Shown here one piece after another: positions 54,920 to 63,220 of a DNA stretch of 64,000 bases. The stretch's first letter is position 1. Each line of letters begins with the position of its first letter. The DNA is from Burkholderia anthina (lineage in GTDB: Bacteria; Pseudomonadota; Gammaproteobacteria; Burkholderiales; Burkholderiaceae): the NCBI RefSeq assembly GCF_001547525.1, contig NZ_CM003769.1:806001-870000 (forward strand), written 5' to 3'. Below the pieces are notes generated by a model that was given only the letters and a program-made list of their open reading frames with translations, was not told the DNA's origin and made no database searches. Both the position numbers and the translations under genes were made by a program.

Positions 54920-55593
54920 TCGAGCCGCCAGATCGTTTCGGGTTCGCGGAGAGCGGCACGCATATGAGGCTCGAGCAGCGTGACCTGGCTGGCATAGGCG
55001 TTGACGGCGGCGGCTTTCGCGGCGGCGCCGTCCGTCCCGCTGCCGGCCGGCGCGGCGACCGGATGCGCGAGCCAGCCGTGCTCGCGCCAGCCGGCCACGC
55101 GCTCGGCCATCAGCCCGTCGATGCGGCGGTAGGGCGCGTCCTCGTAGAAGCGCCAGACGCGCGACGCATCGTCGTCGCGCAGCAGGCGCAGCATGGCTTC
55201 GTGCACCTGCAGATGATCGCGGTGGAACAGGCCGGCCGGCGCGAGCACGCCGAAGCCCGGGTGGGCGTCGATCGTCGCGGCCACGCGTGTCGCGATCGCG
55301 ATCGACGTAGTCGGCATGCCGTACTGATCGTCGAGGAAGTCGAGCCATACGGGGCGGGCGTCGAGCAGCGCGAGCGCGCGGCGGTCTTCGTCGCGGCGCG
55401 CGCGCATCGCTTCGTCGGCGTGGCGAAACCCCGCGCGGCGGTCCCACGGCGGCGCGGGCGTGCCGGGTGGCGGCATCCCCGCGAAGACGGTGACGACGAT
55501 CGAGCCGGGCGCGTGCGCGAGCAGTTGCCCGCAACTGAAGACGGCATCGTCGAGATGCGGCGAGACGACGAGCCAGCGTGTCGGGTCGGGCAT
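54898..55593 (-). CDS. PIG-L/LmbE-family deacetylase
   Basis: A 231-residue zinc deacetylase. The metal motif PHLDDAVFSCG (residues 11-21) is the family's PHPDD box with Leu for Pro, and the distal GLFHRDHLQVHEAML carries the third ligand and the usual HxxH-type helix. PIG-L enzymes remove an N-acetyl group from GlcNAc-containing glycolipids or pseudodisaccharides. Next to glycosyltransferases it probably makes a free amine on the growing glycan. A sigma-54-type site lies about 63 bases upstream of the start. Confidence 0.88.
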   Translation of the reverse strand: MPDPTRWLVVSPHLDDAVFSCGQLLAHAPGSIVVTVFAGMPPPGTPAPPWDRRAGFRHADEAMRARRDEDRRALALLDARPVWLDFLDDQYGMPTTSIAIATRVAATIDAHPGFGVLAPAGLFHRDHLQVHEAMLRLLRDDDASRVWRFYEDAPYRRIDGLMAERVAGWREHGWLAHPVAAPAGSGTDGAAAKAAAVNAYASQVTLLEPHMRAALREPETIWRLECDVTSA

Positions 55594-55655
55594 GGCGTGA
55601 AGATCTCCATCGTGAGCGGCCGGGCCGCCGGTGCGAATCGGCCAGCATGCGGGCC

Positions 55656-55671
55656 AGCACGCGCCGTGCCT
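55656..55671 (-). promoter_or_regulatory. Candidate sigma-54 promoter of the PIG-L/GT2 pair
   Basis: On the minus strand AGGCACG, GCGC, GTGCT: 6 of 7 and 4 of 5 matches, correct gap, 62 bases before the PIG-L start. Confidence 0.45.
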
Positions 55672-55724
55672 GCCGGCGGCATCCGCGCCGGCCGCCGCCG
55701 ACTGTCCCCGCAGGAGCGTGTCCG

Positions 55725-58031
55725 ATGACCGAAATTGCACGGCCGCAGGCCGGAAATTACGCGACCGCCGTGATGCTGGTCGCGATCGCGACTGTGCTGC
55801 AGACGCTCGCGATCCGCTTCGGCGGCGTGAATCTGCCGCTCGTGTTGTATTACCCGCTGCTCGCCGGCGCCGCGTGGGTGACGTCGTTCCTGTTCGGCAT
55901 CGTGTCGACGGTGGTCAGCGGGCTGCTCGTGTGGACGCTGTTCCTGTCCGATCCGGCTGCCTATACGGCGCCGCTGCCCGACCGGCTCGTGCAGCTCGGC
56001 ACGTTCATGCTGATCGGGGCGCTGGTATGCGCGGTCGCGTCGATGCTGCATCGCACGCGCGTCACGAGCGATCGGGCGCGCCGACGCGAGGCCGCCGCGC
56101 GCCGGCGGCTCGAAGCCGTGCTGCGCGCGCTGCCGCACGGCGTGATCGCGACCGATCCGACGGGGCGGCTCACCTATCTGAACGCGGCCGCGGCCGAACT
56201 CGTCGGCTGCGAGCCGGACGAGGCGATCGGGCGGCCGGTGCGCGATGTATTGCGGATCGTCGATCACGAAGGGCGCCGCGTGCAGACCACGCCGCTCGAT
56301 CGCGCGCTCGGCGGGGCCGAGGCGACGTCCGACCGGCACTGGCTGCGGGCCGGCGACCACGATCCGGTGCCGATCGTCGCGGTCGCGTCGCCGATCGGCG
56401 ATGCGGACGGCAACCTCGACGGCGCGGTGCTGCTGCTGCGCGATGCCGGCGCGGAGCGCGCGCGCATGGACGCATCGCGGCTCCAGCAGGCGGTCGTCGA
56501 GGCGTCGCCGGACGCGATCGTCGGGATCGACGCCGACGGCCGCATCGCGAGCTGGAACCCGGCCGCGCAGCGGATCTTCGGCTACGACGAGGCCGACGCG
56601 CGCGGCCGCCGGCTCGACACGCTGATCGCCCGGCGCTGGCTGCGGCTCAATCCGCTCGCCGACACGTTCGACGCGATGCGCGAGCCGGTCGGGCCGGTCG
56701 AACTGCTGTGCGTGCGGCGCGACGGGCGGCGATTTCGGGCGACGGTATCCGCGTGCCCGGTCCAGGGCGACGCGCGGGCCTGCGTCGCGCTGTCGCTGAC
56801 GCTGCGCGAGACCGGTGCGCAGCGCCGCCGCGACCTGCGGGCGCAGCGCTCGCTGCAAGGCGCCCGCGAGGCGCTCGACCAGGCCGACACGTCGAATCGT
56901 CTGAAGGACGAGCTGCTGGCCACGGTGTCGCACGAATTGCGCACGCCGCTGAACGTGATCTACGGGTGGATCGAGGTGCTGCGCAACACGGGCGACCACG
57001 CGTTGCAGCATCAGGCGGTCGACGCGATCGACCGCAGCGCGCGCTCGCTCACGCGGATGGTCGGCGACATCCTCGACGCGTCGTCGCTCGCGACCGGCAA
57101 GCTGCGGCTCGATGCGACGCCGGTCGACGTCGTTCGGCTGTTCTCCGACCAGGTCGGCACGTTCCAGACCGCCGCGTCGTCGGCCGGCATCATGCTCGAA
57201 TTCGACTGCGACGCCTCCGCGTGCATCGTGTCGGGCGACGCCGAGCGATTGCGGCAGATGCTGTCGAATCTCATCTCGAATGCGATGAAATTCACGCCGG
57301 CCGGCGGCAGCGTGACGGTCCGGCTCGCGCGCGACGATGCGCATGCGGTGCTGACCGTCACCGATACCGGGCAGGGCATCGCGACGGAGTTCGTGCCATA
57401 CGTGTTCGACATGTTCCGCCGCGCGGACGATTCGCCCGCGTCGCCGCGGCGGGGGCTCGGTCTCGGCCTGTCGATCGTGCGGCACATCGCGGAGCTGCAC
57501 GGCGGCCGCGTGACCGTCGCGAGCGCGGGCCGCGATCGCGGCACGACGTTTACGGTGACGCTGCCGGCCGGGTGGCAGCCGGCCGGCGCGATGGCGTGGG
57601 GCATCGTGCAGGCGAGCGGCCGCCGCGACGCGCTCACGCTCGACACGCAGCGCATCCTGATCGTCGACGACGACGCGACCACGCGCGCGAGCCTCACGGC
57701 CGCGCTGACCACGCTCGGCGCGGCCGTCGCGATCGCGTCGTCGGGACGCGAGGCGCTCGCGATGGCGGCCGACATGCGGCCGACGGTCGTGCTGTCCGAT
57801 CTCGCGATGCCCGACGGCGACGGCTTCTGGCTGCTGGAAGCGTTGCGGCGCGGCGCGCTGAACGGCGACGGGGGGCCGCCCGACGTGCGCGTGCTGGCCG
57901 TCACCGCCCACGCGGGCCTCGCCGACGAACGCCGCGCGCTGGAGGCCGGCTTCGACGGCTACCTGTGCAAGCCGGTCGACGTGCGCGAACTGGCGCGCAA
58001 GATCGCGCACGTGACGAAGCGCGACGGCTGA
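55725..58031 (+). CDS. Membrane-bound hybrid histidine kinase (DUF4118-PAS-PAS-HisKA-ATPase-receiver)
   Basis: A 768-residue hybrid kinase. Residues 12-110 are a KdpD-like DUF4118 membrane domain of four helices; two PAS domains follow (about 125-240 and 255-375; GVIATDPTGRLTYLNA and AIVGIDADGRIASWNP). HisKA has the phospho-His in TVSHELRTPLNVIYG; the ATPase shows LISNAMKFTPAGG and RGLGLGLSIV. The receiver near the end has ILIVDDDATTRASL, phospho-Asp in VLSDLAMPDGDG and Lys in LCKPVDV. AGGAG lies 8 bases before the ATG. It is a likely upstream sensor for the NtrC-type regulator 2 kb away; the phosphorelay link would need a missing Hpt protein. Confidence 0.94.
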   Translation: MTEIARPQAGNYATAVMLVAIATVLQTLAIRFGGVNLPLVLYYPLLAGAAWVTSFLFGIVSTVVSGLLVWTLFLSDPAAYTAPLPDRLVQLGTFMLIGALVCAVASMLHRTRVTSDRARRREAAARRRLEAVLRALPHGVIATDPTGRLTYLNAAAAELVGCEPDEAIGRPVRDVLRIVDHEGRRVQTTPLDRALGGAEATSDRHWLRAGDHDPVPIVAVASPIGDADGNLDGAVLLLRDAGAERARMDASRLQQAVVEASPDAIVGIDADGRIASWNPAAQRIFGYDEADARGRRLDTLIARRWLRLNPLADTFDAMREPVGPVELLCVRRDGRRFRATVSACPVQGDARACVALSLTLRETGAQRRRDLRAQRSLQGAREALDQADTSNRLKDELLATVSHELRTPLNVIYGWIEVLRNTGDHALQHQAVDAIDRSARSLTRMVGDILDASSLATGKLRLDATPVDVVRLFSDQVGTFQTAASSAGIMLEFDCDASACIVSGDAERLRQMLSNLISNAMKFTPAGGSVTVRLARDDAHAVLTVTDTGQGIATEFVPYVFDMFRRADDSPASPRRGLGLGLSIVRHIAELHGGRVTVASAGRDRGTTFTVTLPAGWQPAGAMAWGIVQASGRRDALTLDTQRILIVDDDATTRASLTAALTTLGAAVAIASSGREALAMAADMRPTVVLSDLAMPDGDGFWLLEALRRGALNGDGGPPDVRVLAVTAHAGLADERRALEAGFDGYLCKPVDVRELARKIAHVTKRDG

Positions 58032-58062
58032 CGCGCTTCGTCCATCGGCGGTCGGCCGCCCG

Positions 58063-59109
58063 TCAGGTGGTCGGTGCCGGCCGGTTCTGCGTATGGACCT
58101 GCGCGAGCAGATGCGACGCGATTCGCGTGCTACGCACGAGGTCGCCGGGCGTATGGTGCGTGACCTGGCGTTGAATGAAGTACCGCGCGGTGTGCGCGAG
58201 CCCGTTCGCGAGGGTGGTCGTCGCCCGCCAGCCAAGCCGCTTCTGCGCGGCGGCGAGATTCGGCCGCCGCTGGCGCGGATCGTCGGCCGGCAGCGGTCGG
58301 AACTCGATCGGCACGGTCGCGCCGACGATCCGTACGACTTCCCGCGCGACGTCGATCATCGCGATCTCGACGTCGCTGCCGAGGTTGACCGGCTCGCTCG
58401 CGTCGCCCGCTTCGTCCATCAGCCGGATCAACGCGTCGATCATGTCGTCCACGTAGCAGAACGAGCGCGTCTGCTTGCCGTCGCCGTAGACGGTCAACGG
58501 CTGTTCCGCGAGCGCCTGCGTGACGAAGTTCGACACGACGCGCCCGTCGGCCGGATGCATGCGCGGGCCATACGTATTGAAGATCCGCGCGATCCGCACG
58601 TCGACGCCGTACTGGCGGTGATAATCCGCGAACAGCGTCTCCGCGCAGCGCTTGCCTTCGTCGTAGCACGCGCGGATGCCGGTCGGATTGACGCGGCCGC
58701 AATAGTGCTCGTCCTGCGGATGCACGTCGGGGTCGCCGTACACCTCGCTCGTCGATGCCTGCAGGATGCGCGCCTTCACGCGTTTGGCGAGGCCGAGCAG
58801 GTTGATCGCACCGTGCACGCTGGTCTTCGTCGTCTGCACGGGGTCGCGCTGGTAGTGAACGGGCGACGCCGGGCATGCGAGGTTGTAGATCTCGTCCACT
58901 TCGACGTAGAGCGGAAACGTCACGTCGTGCCGCATCAGCTCGAAGTTCGGCGCATCGAGCAGGTGCGCGATGTTGTCCTTCGTGCCCGTGTAGAAATTGT
59001 CGACGCACAGCACGTCGTGGCCCTCCGTCACGAGGCGCTCGCACAGATGCGAACCGAGAAAGCCGGCGCCGCCGGTGACGAGGACGCGTTTTCGATCGTA
59101 GCCCTTCAT
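58063..59109 (-). CDS. UDP-glucuronate decarboxylase (UDP-xylose synthase type)
   Basis: A 348-residue extended SDR that turns UDP-glucuronate into UDP-xylose. NAD site [18 protein letters not shown], catalytic Thr/Ser in [12 protein letters not shown] and the YxxxK pair in CYDEGKR, plus [12 protein letters not shown] and [10 protein letters not shown], all fit UXS enzymes rather than epimerases ([11 protein letters not shown] with the two-Arg pattern). AAGGAG precedes the ATG. Its start overlaps the stop of the GT4 gene by one base (TAATG). It supplies a pentose or 4-keto sugar for the glycan. Confidence 0.92.
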   Translation of the reverse strand: MKGYDRKRVLVTGGAGFLGSHLCERLVTEGHDVLCVDNFYTGTKDNIAHLLDAPNFELMRHDVTFPLYVEVDEIYNLACPASPVHYQRDPVQTTKTSVHGAINLLGLAKRVKARILQASTSEVYGDPDVHPQDEHYCGRVNPTGIRACYDEGKRCAETLFADYHRQYGVDVRIARIFNTYGPRMHPADGRVVSNFVTQALAEQPLTVYGDGKQTRSFCYVDDMIDALIRLMDEAGDASEPVNLGSDVEIAMIDVAREVVRIVGATVPIEFRPLPADDPRQRRPNLAAAQKRLGWRATTTLANGLAHTARYFIQRQVTHHTPGDLVRSTRIASHLLAQVHTQNRPAPTT

Positions 59110-60428
59110 TACGTATTCTCCTTGCGGTGTGCGAGCACGCCTTGCGTGGTGCCGACCGGCGTGCGCCGGCCGGTGGCCGCCGACGTGCCGGCGCGCTGCG
59201 CGCGGGCGACGTCGCGGTAGATGTCGACGAGCCGGTCGGCGACGCCTTGCCAGGTGTAGAAGCGGTGCGCGCGCAGGTAGCCGGCGCGGCCGAGCGCCGC
59301 GCACAGGTCCGGTTGCGCGCGCAGTTGCACGAGGCGCGCGGCCAGCGCGGCCGGGTCGCGAGGCGGCACGAGATAGCCGGTGGCGCCGTCGTCGACGGTC
59401 GTGCGGATGCCGCCGACGTCGCTGCCGATCACCGGCGTCGCGCACGCCATCGCCTCGACCGGCGTGATGCCGAACGGCTCGTACCACGGCGTCGTCACGA
59501 ACACGTCGGCCGCGCTGTAGTACAGGTGCAGCGCGTCGCGATCGCGCCGGCCGACGAAGGTCACGCGGTTCGCGATGCCGAGTGCGTGCGCGAGGGCGGC
59601 GAGCCGCGCGAGTTCCGGGTCGCGCGCGGGGTCGGGCGTGGGCTGGCTGCCGCCGACCACGTACAGGTGCGTCGGCCGTTGCGGATCGCGCGGCATGCGC
59701 GCGAGCGCGTCGATCACGGTATCGATGCCCTTGCGCGGCACGAGGCGGCCCAGTTGCAGTATGACGAATGCGTCCTGCGGCCAACCCAGGCGTGCGCGCG
59801 CATCGACGCGCGGCACCGGCCGGAATTCCCGCGCGTCGAAGCCGCACGGCACGATCTCGATACGTGCGGTGTCGGCGCGATAGTGCGTCGTCAGGTCGAG
59901 CGCGTCCTGCGGGCATTCGGCGATCAGGCGGTCCGAGCGGCGCGCGAGCGTGTCCTCGATCGCGAAGCGCGCGTCGGGGAAGCCGTCGGCCGTGCCCTGG
60001 TGCAGCCGCCGCACGCGGCCGAGCGCATGGAACGTCATGACGAGCGGGATGCCGAGCGCTTTTTTCACGCGCAGCGCGGCGTCGCCGGACATGAAGAAGT
60101 TCGCGTGCATCACGTCGACGGGGTCGGGCTCGCGCCGCATGCGCGCGATCATGTACTGCGCGAACGCGCCCATGTACGGCAGCAGCCGCTCCTTGGGCAC
60201 GTCGGTCGGCGGCCCCGCCGGCACGTGGATCACGCGCATGCGCGGGCCGATCGGCACGACTTCCGGCAAGTGCGGATTGTCGCAGCGCGTGTAGACGTCG
60301 ACGTCGAGGCCGCGCTCCGCGAGCTGCTTCGCGACGTTCGCGACATAGATGTTCTGGCCGCCGGCATCGACGCCGCCGATCACCCCCAGCGGCGATGCAT
60401 GTTCACTGATCAACGCGATTCTTTGCAT
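59109..60428 (-). CDS. Glycosyltransferase family 4
   Basis: A 439-residue GT4 enzyme of the sucrose-phosphate-synthase/glycogen-synthase-like type: [20 protein letters not shown] with [37 protein letters not shown] and the donor-site motif [20 protein letters not shown] (EPFGITPVE). GGGAG lies 7 bases before the ATG. It heads a two-gene operon with UXS and is preceded by a sigma-54-type site. It may transfer the pentose made by its partner. Confidence 0.92.
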   Translation of the reverse strand: MQRIALISEHASPLGVIGGVDAGGQNIYVANVAKQLAERGLDVDVYTRCDNPHLPEVVPIGPRMRVIHVPAGPPTDVPKERLLPYMGAFAQYMIARMRREPDPVDVMHANFFMSGDAALRVKKALGIPLVMTFHALGRVRRLHQGTADGFPDARFAIEDTLARRSDRLIAECPQDALDLTTHYRADTARIEIVPCGFDAREFRPVPRVDARARLGWPQDAFVILQLGRLVPRKGIDTVIDALARMPRDPQRPTHLYVVGGSQPTPDPARDPELARLAALAHALGIANRVTFVGRRDRDALHLYYSAADVFVTTPWYEPFGITPVEAMACATPVIGSDVGGIRTTVDDGATGYLVPPRDPAALAARLVQLRAQPDLCAALGRAGYLRAHRFYTWQGVADRLVDIYRDVARAQRAGTSAATGRRTPVGTTQGVLAHRKENT

Positions 60429-60482
60429 GGTCTTGCTCCCGATATCGGGGCCGCGCACACGGGCCGCCGTTACCCGTCGCTC

Positions 60483-60498
60483 GGCAATCGGCATGCCC
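60483..60498 (-). promoter_or_regulatory. Candidate sigma-54 promoter of the GT4-UXS operon
   Basis: On the minus strand GGGCATG, CCGA, TTGCC: 5 of 7 and 4 of 5 matches with the right gap, 55 bases before the GT4 start. Shares the 14-base core with the site at 38760. Confidence 0.45.
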
Positions 60499-60605
60499 GC
60501 TGCATTGCGGGGAAAACCGCTTCCCCGTGTGCCGAAAAAATTACAACGCGTTGGATGAAAGGGCGTCTGATCGCGCTGGCGTGCATGCATGCGGCGCACG
60601 CGGCG

Positions 60606-60621
60606 CGGCACGCGACTTGCG
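60606..60621 (+). promoter_or_regulatory. Candidate sigma-54 promoter of the BON/SDR stress operon
   Basis: CGGCACG, CGAC, TTGCG: 6 of 7 and 4 of 5 matches, right gap, 52 bases before the BON gene. It is 15 of 16 identical to the site at 39303. Confidence 0.6.
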
Positions 60622-60672
60622 CGGCTCCCGTTCACCTGCCGGCGCGTCCGGCTTGACGAAAAGGAGGTCACG

Positions 60673-61077
60673 ATGAAGGTATCCCCGCTACCAGCCCGCT
60701 CTCCGCGAATCCGCCGTCAACGCGCGCTGCGCACCGGCATGGCGGTCGCGATCGCCGCGGCCACCGCGTGCATGGTCGTCGCACCGAACGCGGTCGCCGC
60801 CGGCGACGACGGCGCTGCATCGTCGTCGACGTCGTCGTCGCGTTCGAGCACCGGCACGAAAATCCGCGACGCGACGATCACGACCAAGGCGAAGGCCGAG
60901 CTCGTCGGCACGAGCGGCCTGTCGGCCGGCGACATCCACGTGAAGACCCGGCACGGCACCGTGACGCTCACCGGCAGCGTGCCCGACGAGCAGCAGCGCA
61001 CGCAGGCCGTCGGCGTCGTGAAGCAGGTCGACGGCGTGCAGGACGTGCGCGACCAGTTGACCATCCGGCCCAAATAA
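60673..61077 (+). CDS. Secreted BON-domain protein
   Basis: A 134-residue protein with a Sec signal: basic start (SPRIRRQRALRTG), hydrophobic AVAIAAATACMVVAP, and a likely cut after NAVAA near residue 43. A Ser-rich linker leads to one BON domain (RDATITTKAKAELVGTSGLS, then VKTRHGTVTLTGSVPDEQQR), like OsmY but with a single domain. AAGGAGG lies 6 bases before the ATG. OsmY-type proteins answer osmotic and stationary-phase stress in the periplasm. Confidence 0.9.
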   Translation: MKVSPLPARSPRIRRQRALRTGMAVAIAAATACMVVAPNAVAAGDDGAASSSTSSSRSSTGTKIRDATITTKAKAELVGTSGLSAGDIHVKTRHGTVTLTGSVPDEQQRTQAVGVVKQVDGVQDVRDQLTIRPK

Positions 61078-61107
61078 CCGCGCGTCGACCGTCACAGGAG
61101 TCCAGCG

Positions 61108-62136
61108 ATGAACTGCATGCTCAAACCGGTCGGCGAACAGACGATCGTGATTACCGGCGCGACGAGCGGCATCGGTCTCGTCACCGCGCGCAAGGCGGCG
61201 CGGCGGGGCGCGAAGCTCGTGCTGTTCGCACGCAACGAGGACGCGCTGAACACGCTGTGCGAGGAAATTCGCCAGCACGGCGGCCTCGCGGTGTCGGTCG
61301 CCGGCGACGTCGGCAACATCGAGGATCTGCAGCGCGCGGCCGCGACGGCGGCCGATACGTACGGCGGCTTCGACACCTGGGTGAACAATGCCGGTGTGTC
61401 GATCTTCGGGACGGCGGCCCAGGTGCCGCTCGAGGATCAGCGCCGGCTGTTCGACACCAACTACTGGGGTGTCGTGCACGGCTCGCTCGTCGCGGCCGAC
61501 CATTTCCGGCGCAAGAGCGATTTCCACGGCGGCGCGATCATCAACATGGGCAGCGAGGCATCCGACGCGCCGGTGCCGCTGCAAAGCGCGTACGTCGCAT
61601 CGAAGCACGCGGTGAAGGGCTTCACCGATTCGCTGCGACTCGAGATGGAGGCCGACCACCTGCCGGTTTCCGTCACGCTGATCAAGCCGGCCGCGATCGA
61701 CACGATGTTCGTGATGCACGCGAAGAACTACATGAACGTCGAGGCAAAGCTGCCGCCGCCGATCTACGACCCCGACCTGGTGGCCGACGCGATCCTGTTC
61801 GCGGCCGCGCATCCGCGTCGCACGCTGTTCGTCGGCGGCGCCGCGAAGTTCACGTCGGCGAGCGCGTACCACGCGCCGCGCCTGTTCGATCGCGTCGCGG
61901 CCACGCTGTTCTCGCGCGGCCAGCGCACGGTGCGGCCCGCGCGGCCGCGCGACGACAACGCGCTGTACGACTCGCGCCATGCGCTGCACGAGCGCGAAGG
62001 CATGGAAGGCCCCGTGCTGCGCAGCTGTGCGTACAACACGGTGGTGCAGCGGCCGAAGGTTGCCGGCGCGGTCGCGCTCGGCGCGGCGGCGCTGATGTTT
62101 GCCGCGTTCGCGCGCGCACGCCGTCCGTCCGCGTGA
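61108..62136 (+). CDS. SDR with C-terminal membrane anchor
   Basis: A 342-residue short-chain dehydrogenase: TIVITGATSGIGLVTARKAA, NNAGVSIFG, YVASKHAVKGF (YxxxK) and the PAAIDTMF region. After the catalytic domain a linker leads to a final hydrophobic helix (VAGAVALGAAALMFAAFA) and a basic end, so it is tail-anchored to the inner membrane. It follows the BON gene by 30 bases. Substrate unknown; related enzymes act on lipids or quinones. Confidence 0.88.
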   Translation: MNCMLKPVGEQTIVITGATSGIGLVTARKAARRGAKLVLFARNEDALNTLCEEIRQHGGLAVSVAGDVGNIEDLQRAAATAADTYGGFDTWVNNAGVSIFGTAAQVPLEDQRRLFDTNYWGVVHGSLVAADHFRRKSDFHGGAIINMGSEASDAPVPLQSAYVASKHAVKGFTDSLRLEMEADHLPVSVTLIKPAAIDTMFVMHAKNYMNVEAKLPPPIYDPDLVADAILFAAAHPRRTLFVGGAAKFTSASAYHAPRLFDRVAATLFSRGQRTVRPARPRDDNALYDSRHALHEREGMEGPVLRSCAYNTVVQRPKVAGAVALGAAALMFAAFARARRPSA

Positions 62137-62164
62137 TTTTCGTTCATTTTCCAAGGAGGCTTTC

Positions 62165-62464
62165 ATGACATCCCGACAACATACGGGCCACGAATACAGC
62201 CACTCGCGTGCGCACGAAGGCGAGCGCACGCAGCAGGACCACGACAAGGGCGGCCATCAGACGGGCCACGGCAAGCCGCCGAGCCCGGTCGACGTGCAGA
62301 AGGCGCTCAAGGGCATGGACTACCCGGCGAGCAAGTCGGACGTCGTGCAGTGCGCGGAACGCGCGCATGCGGACCGCGAGGTGCTCGACATGCTGCGCAA
62401 GATCCCGGAGCGCGAGTACGACACGCCCGCATCGGTATCGAAGGAACTCGGGCGGCTGATGTAA
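62165..62464 (+). CDS. DUF2795-domain small protein
   Basis: A 99-residue protein: a His/Gly/Glu-rich hydrophilic half (HTGHEYSHSRAHEGERTQQD) and a C-terminal DUF2795 domain (VDVQKALKGMDYPASKSDVV, then VLDMLRKIPEREYDTPASVS). AAGGAGG lies 6 bases before the ATG. DUF2795 proteins are common in stress operons; function is not known. The His-rich part could bind metal. Confidence 0.85.
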   Translation: MTSRQHTGHEYSHSRAHEGERTQQDHDKGGHQTGHGKPPSPVDVQKALKGMDYPASKSDVVQCAERAHADREVLDMLRKIPEREYDTPASVSKELGRLM

Positions 62465-62477
62465 GTGCCGTCCCGTC

Positions 62478-62503
62478 GCGCCGCGTGCGCGAGCGCGCGG
62501 CGC
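62478..62503 (+). repeat. Intercistronic hairpin in the stress operon
   Basis: GCGCCGCG and CGCGGCGC form an 8-bp stem with a 10-base loop, about 20 bases before the start of the next gene. A possible processing or stability element. Confidence 0.35.
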
Positions 62504-62525
62504 ACCCATCACGAGGAGCACGACC

Positions 62526-63092
62526 ATGGCGATGATCGTCGCAGGCCGTTTCACGACGTTCGATGAAGCGGAAGGTGGGGCGCGTCACCTCTACGAGCGC
62601 GCGTTCGGGCCCGACGACGTGTCGATCTTCTTCCTGAACCCCGGCGGCCAGCACGCGCGCTTCCCGATCGGCGGCGACGTGTATGCCGACACGGCGGCGA
62701 AACCGGGCGGGCGCGGCGCGATGATCGGCGCGATTCGCGGGCTGCTGATCGGCGTCGTCGCCGGATTGATCGTGTATGCGGTCGGCCTGCGCTACTGGTT
62801 CGTGCCGGCCGCCGGCGCGCTGGCCGGCGCCTATCTCGGCGCATTCGGCGGCGCGCTCGGCCGGATGCGCGGCGAGCAGGCCGAAGGCAAGGGCACGCTC
62901 GCGCAGAGCGAAACCGGCGTGATCCTCGCCGCGCGCGTGACGCCCGACACCGCGACGGCCGCCGAAGACGTGCTGCGCGCGACCGGCGCGAAGTCGATCG
63001 AGCGCGTCGAGGGCGACTGGCAGAACGGCGAATGGCGCGATTTCGATCCGGTCCGCCGGCCCGACGAAGCGCCATCCGACGTGCCGCGCTGA
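62526..63092 (+). CDS. Gly-rich two-span membrane protein (188 aa)
   Basis: A 188-residue protein with a stress-protein-like N terminus (VAGRFTTFDEAEGGARHLYE), two Gly/Ala-rich membrane spans at about 60-115 (AMIGAIRGLLIGVVAGLIVY, then AAGALAGAYLGAFGGALG) and a soluble ACT-like C-terminal part (VILAARVTPDTATAAEDVLR). The general plan matches the DUF1269-like gene at 29057. GAGGAG precedes the ATG. Cotranscribed with the DUF2795 gene; function unknown. Confidence 0.7.
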   Translation: MAMIVAGRFTTFDEAEGGARHLYERAFGPDDVSIFFLNPGGQHARFPIGGDVYADTAAKPGGRGAMIGAIRGLLIGVVAGLIVYAVGLRYWFVPAAGALAGAYLGAFGGALGRMRGEQAEGKGTLAQSETGVILAARVTPDTATAAEDVLRATGAKSIERVEGDWQNGEWRDFDPVRRPDEAPSDVPR

Positions 63093-63171
63093 ATACGCCC
63101 TTTTTTCCAAGCGCTTGCAAAGCACACCGTCGAAACCCGGCCGGCGCGCGCGGGCCGGCGTGCGCCGCGCG

Positions 63172-63187
63172 TGGCACGCCGCTTGCG
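63172..63187 (+). promoter_or_regulatory. Strong candidate sigma-54 promoter of the last SDR gene
   Basis: TGGCACG, CCGC, TTGCG: all 7 at -24 and 4 of 5 at -12, correct gap, 34 bases before the ATG. The best match in the window. Confidence 0.7.
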
Positions 63188-63220
63188 CAGCATCGACGGC
63201 ATTCGTTCAAGGAGGAACAC

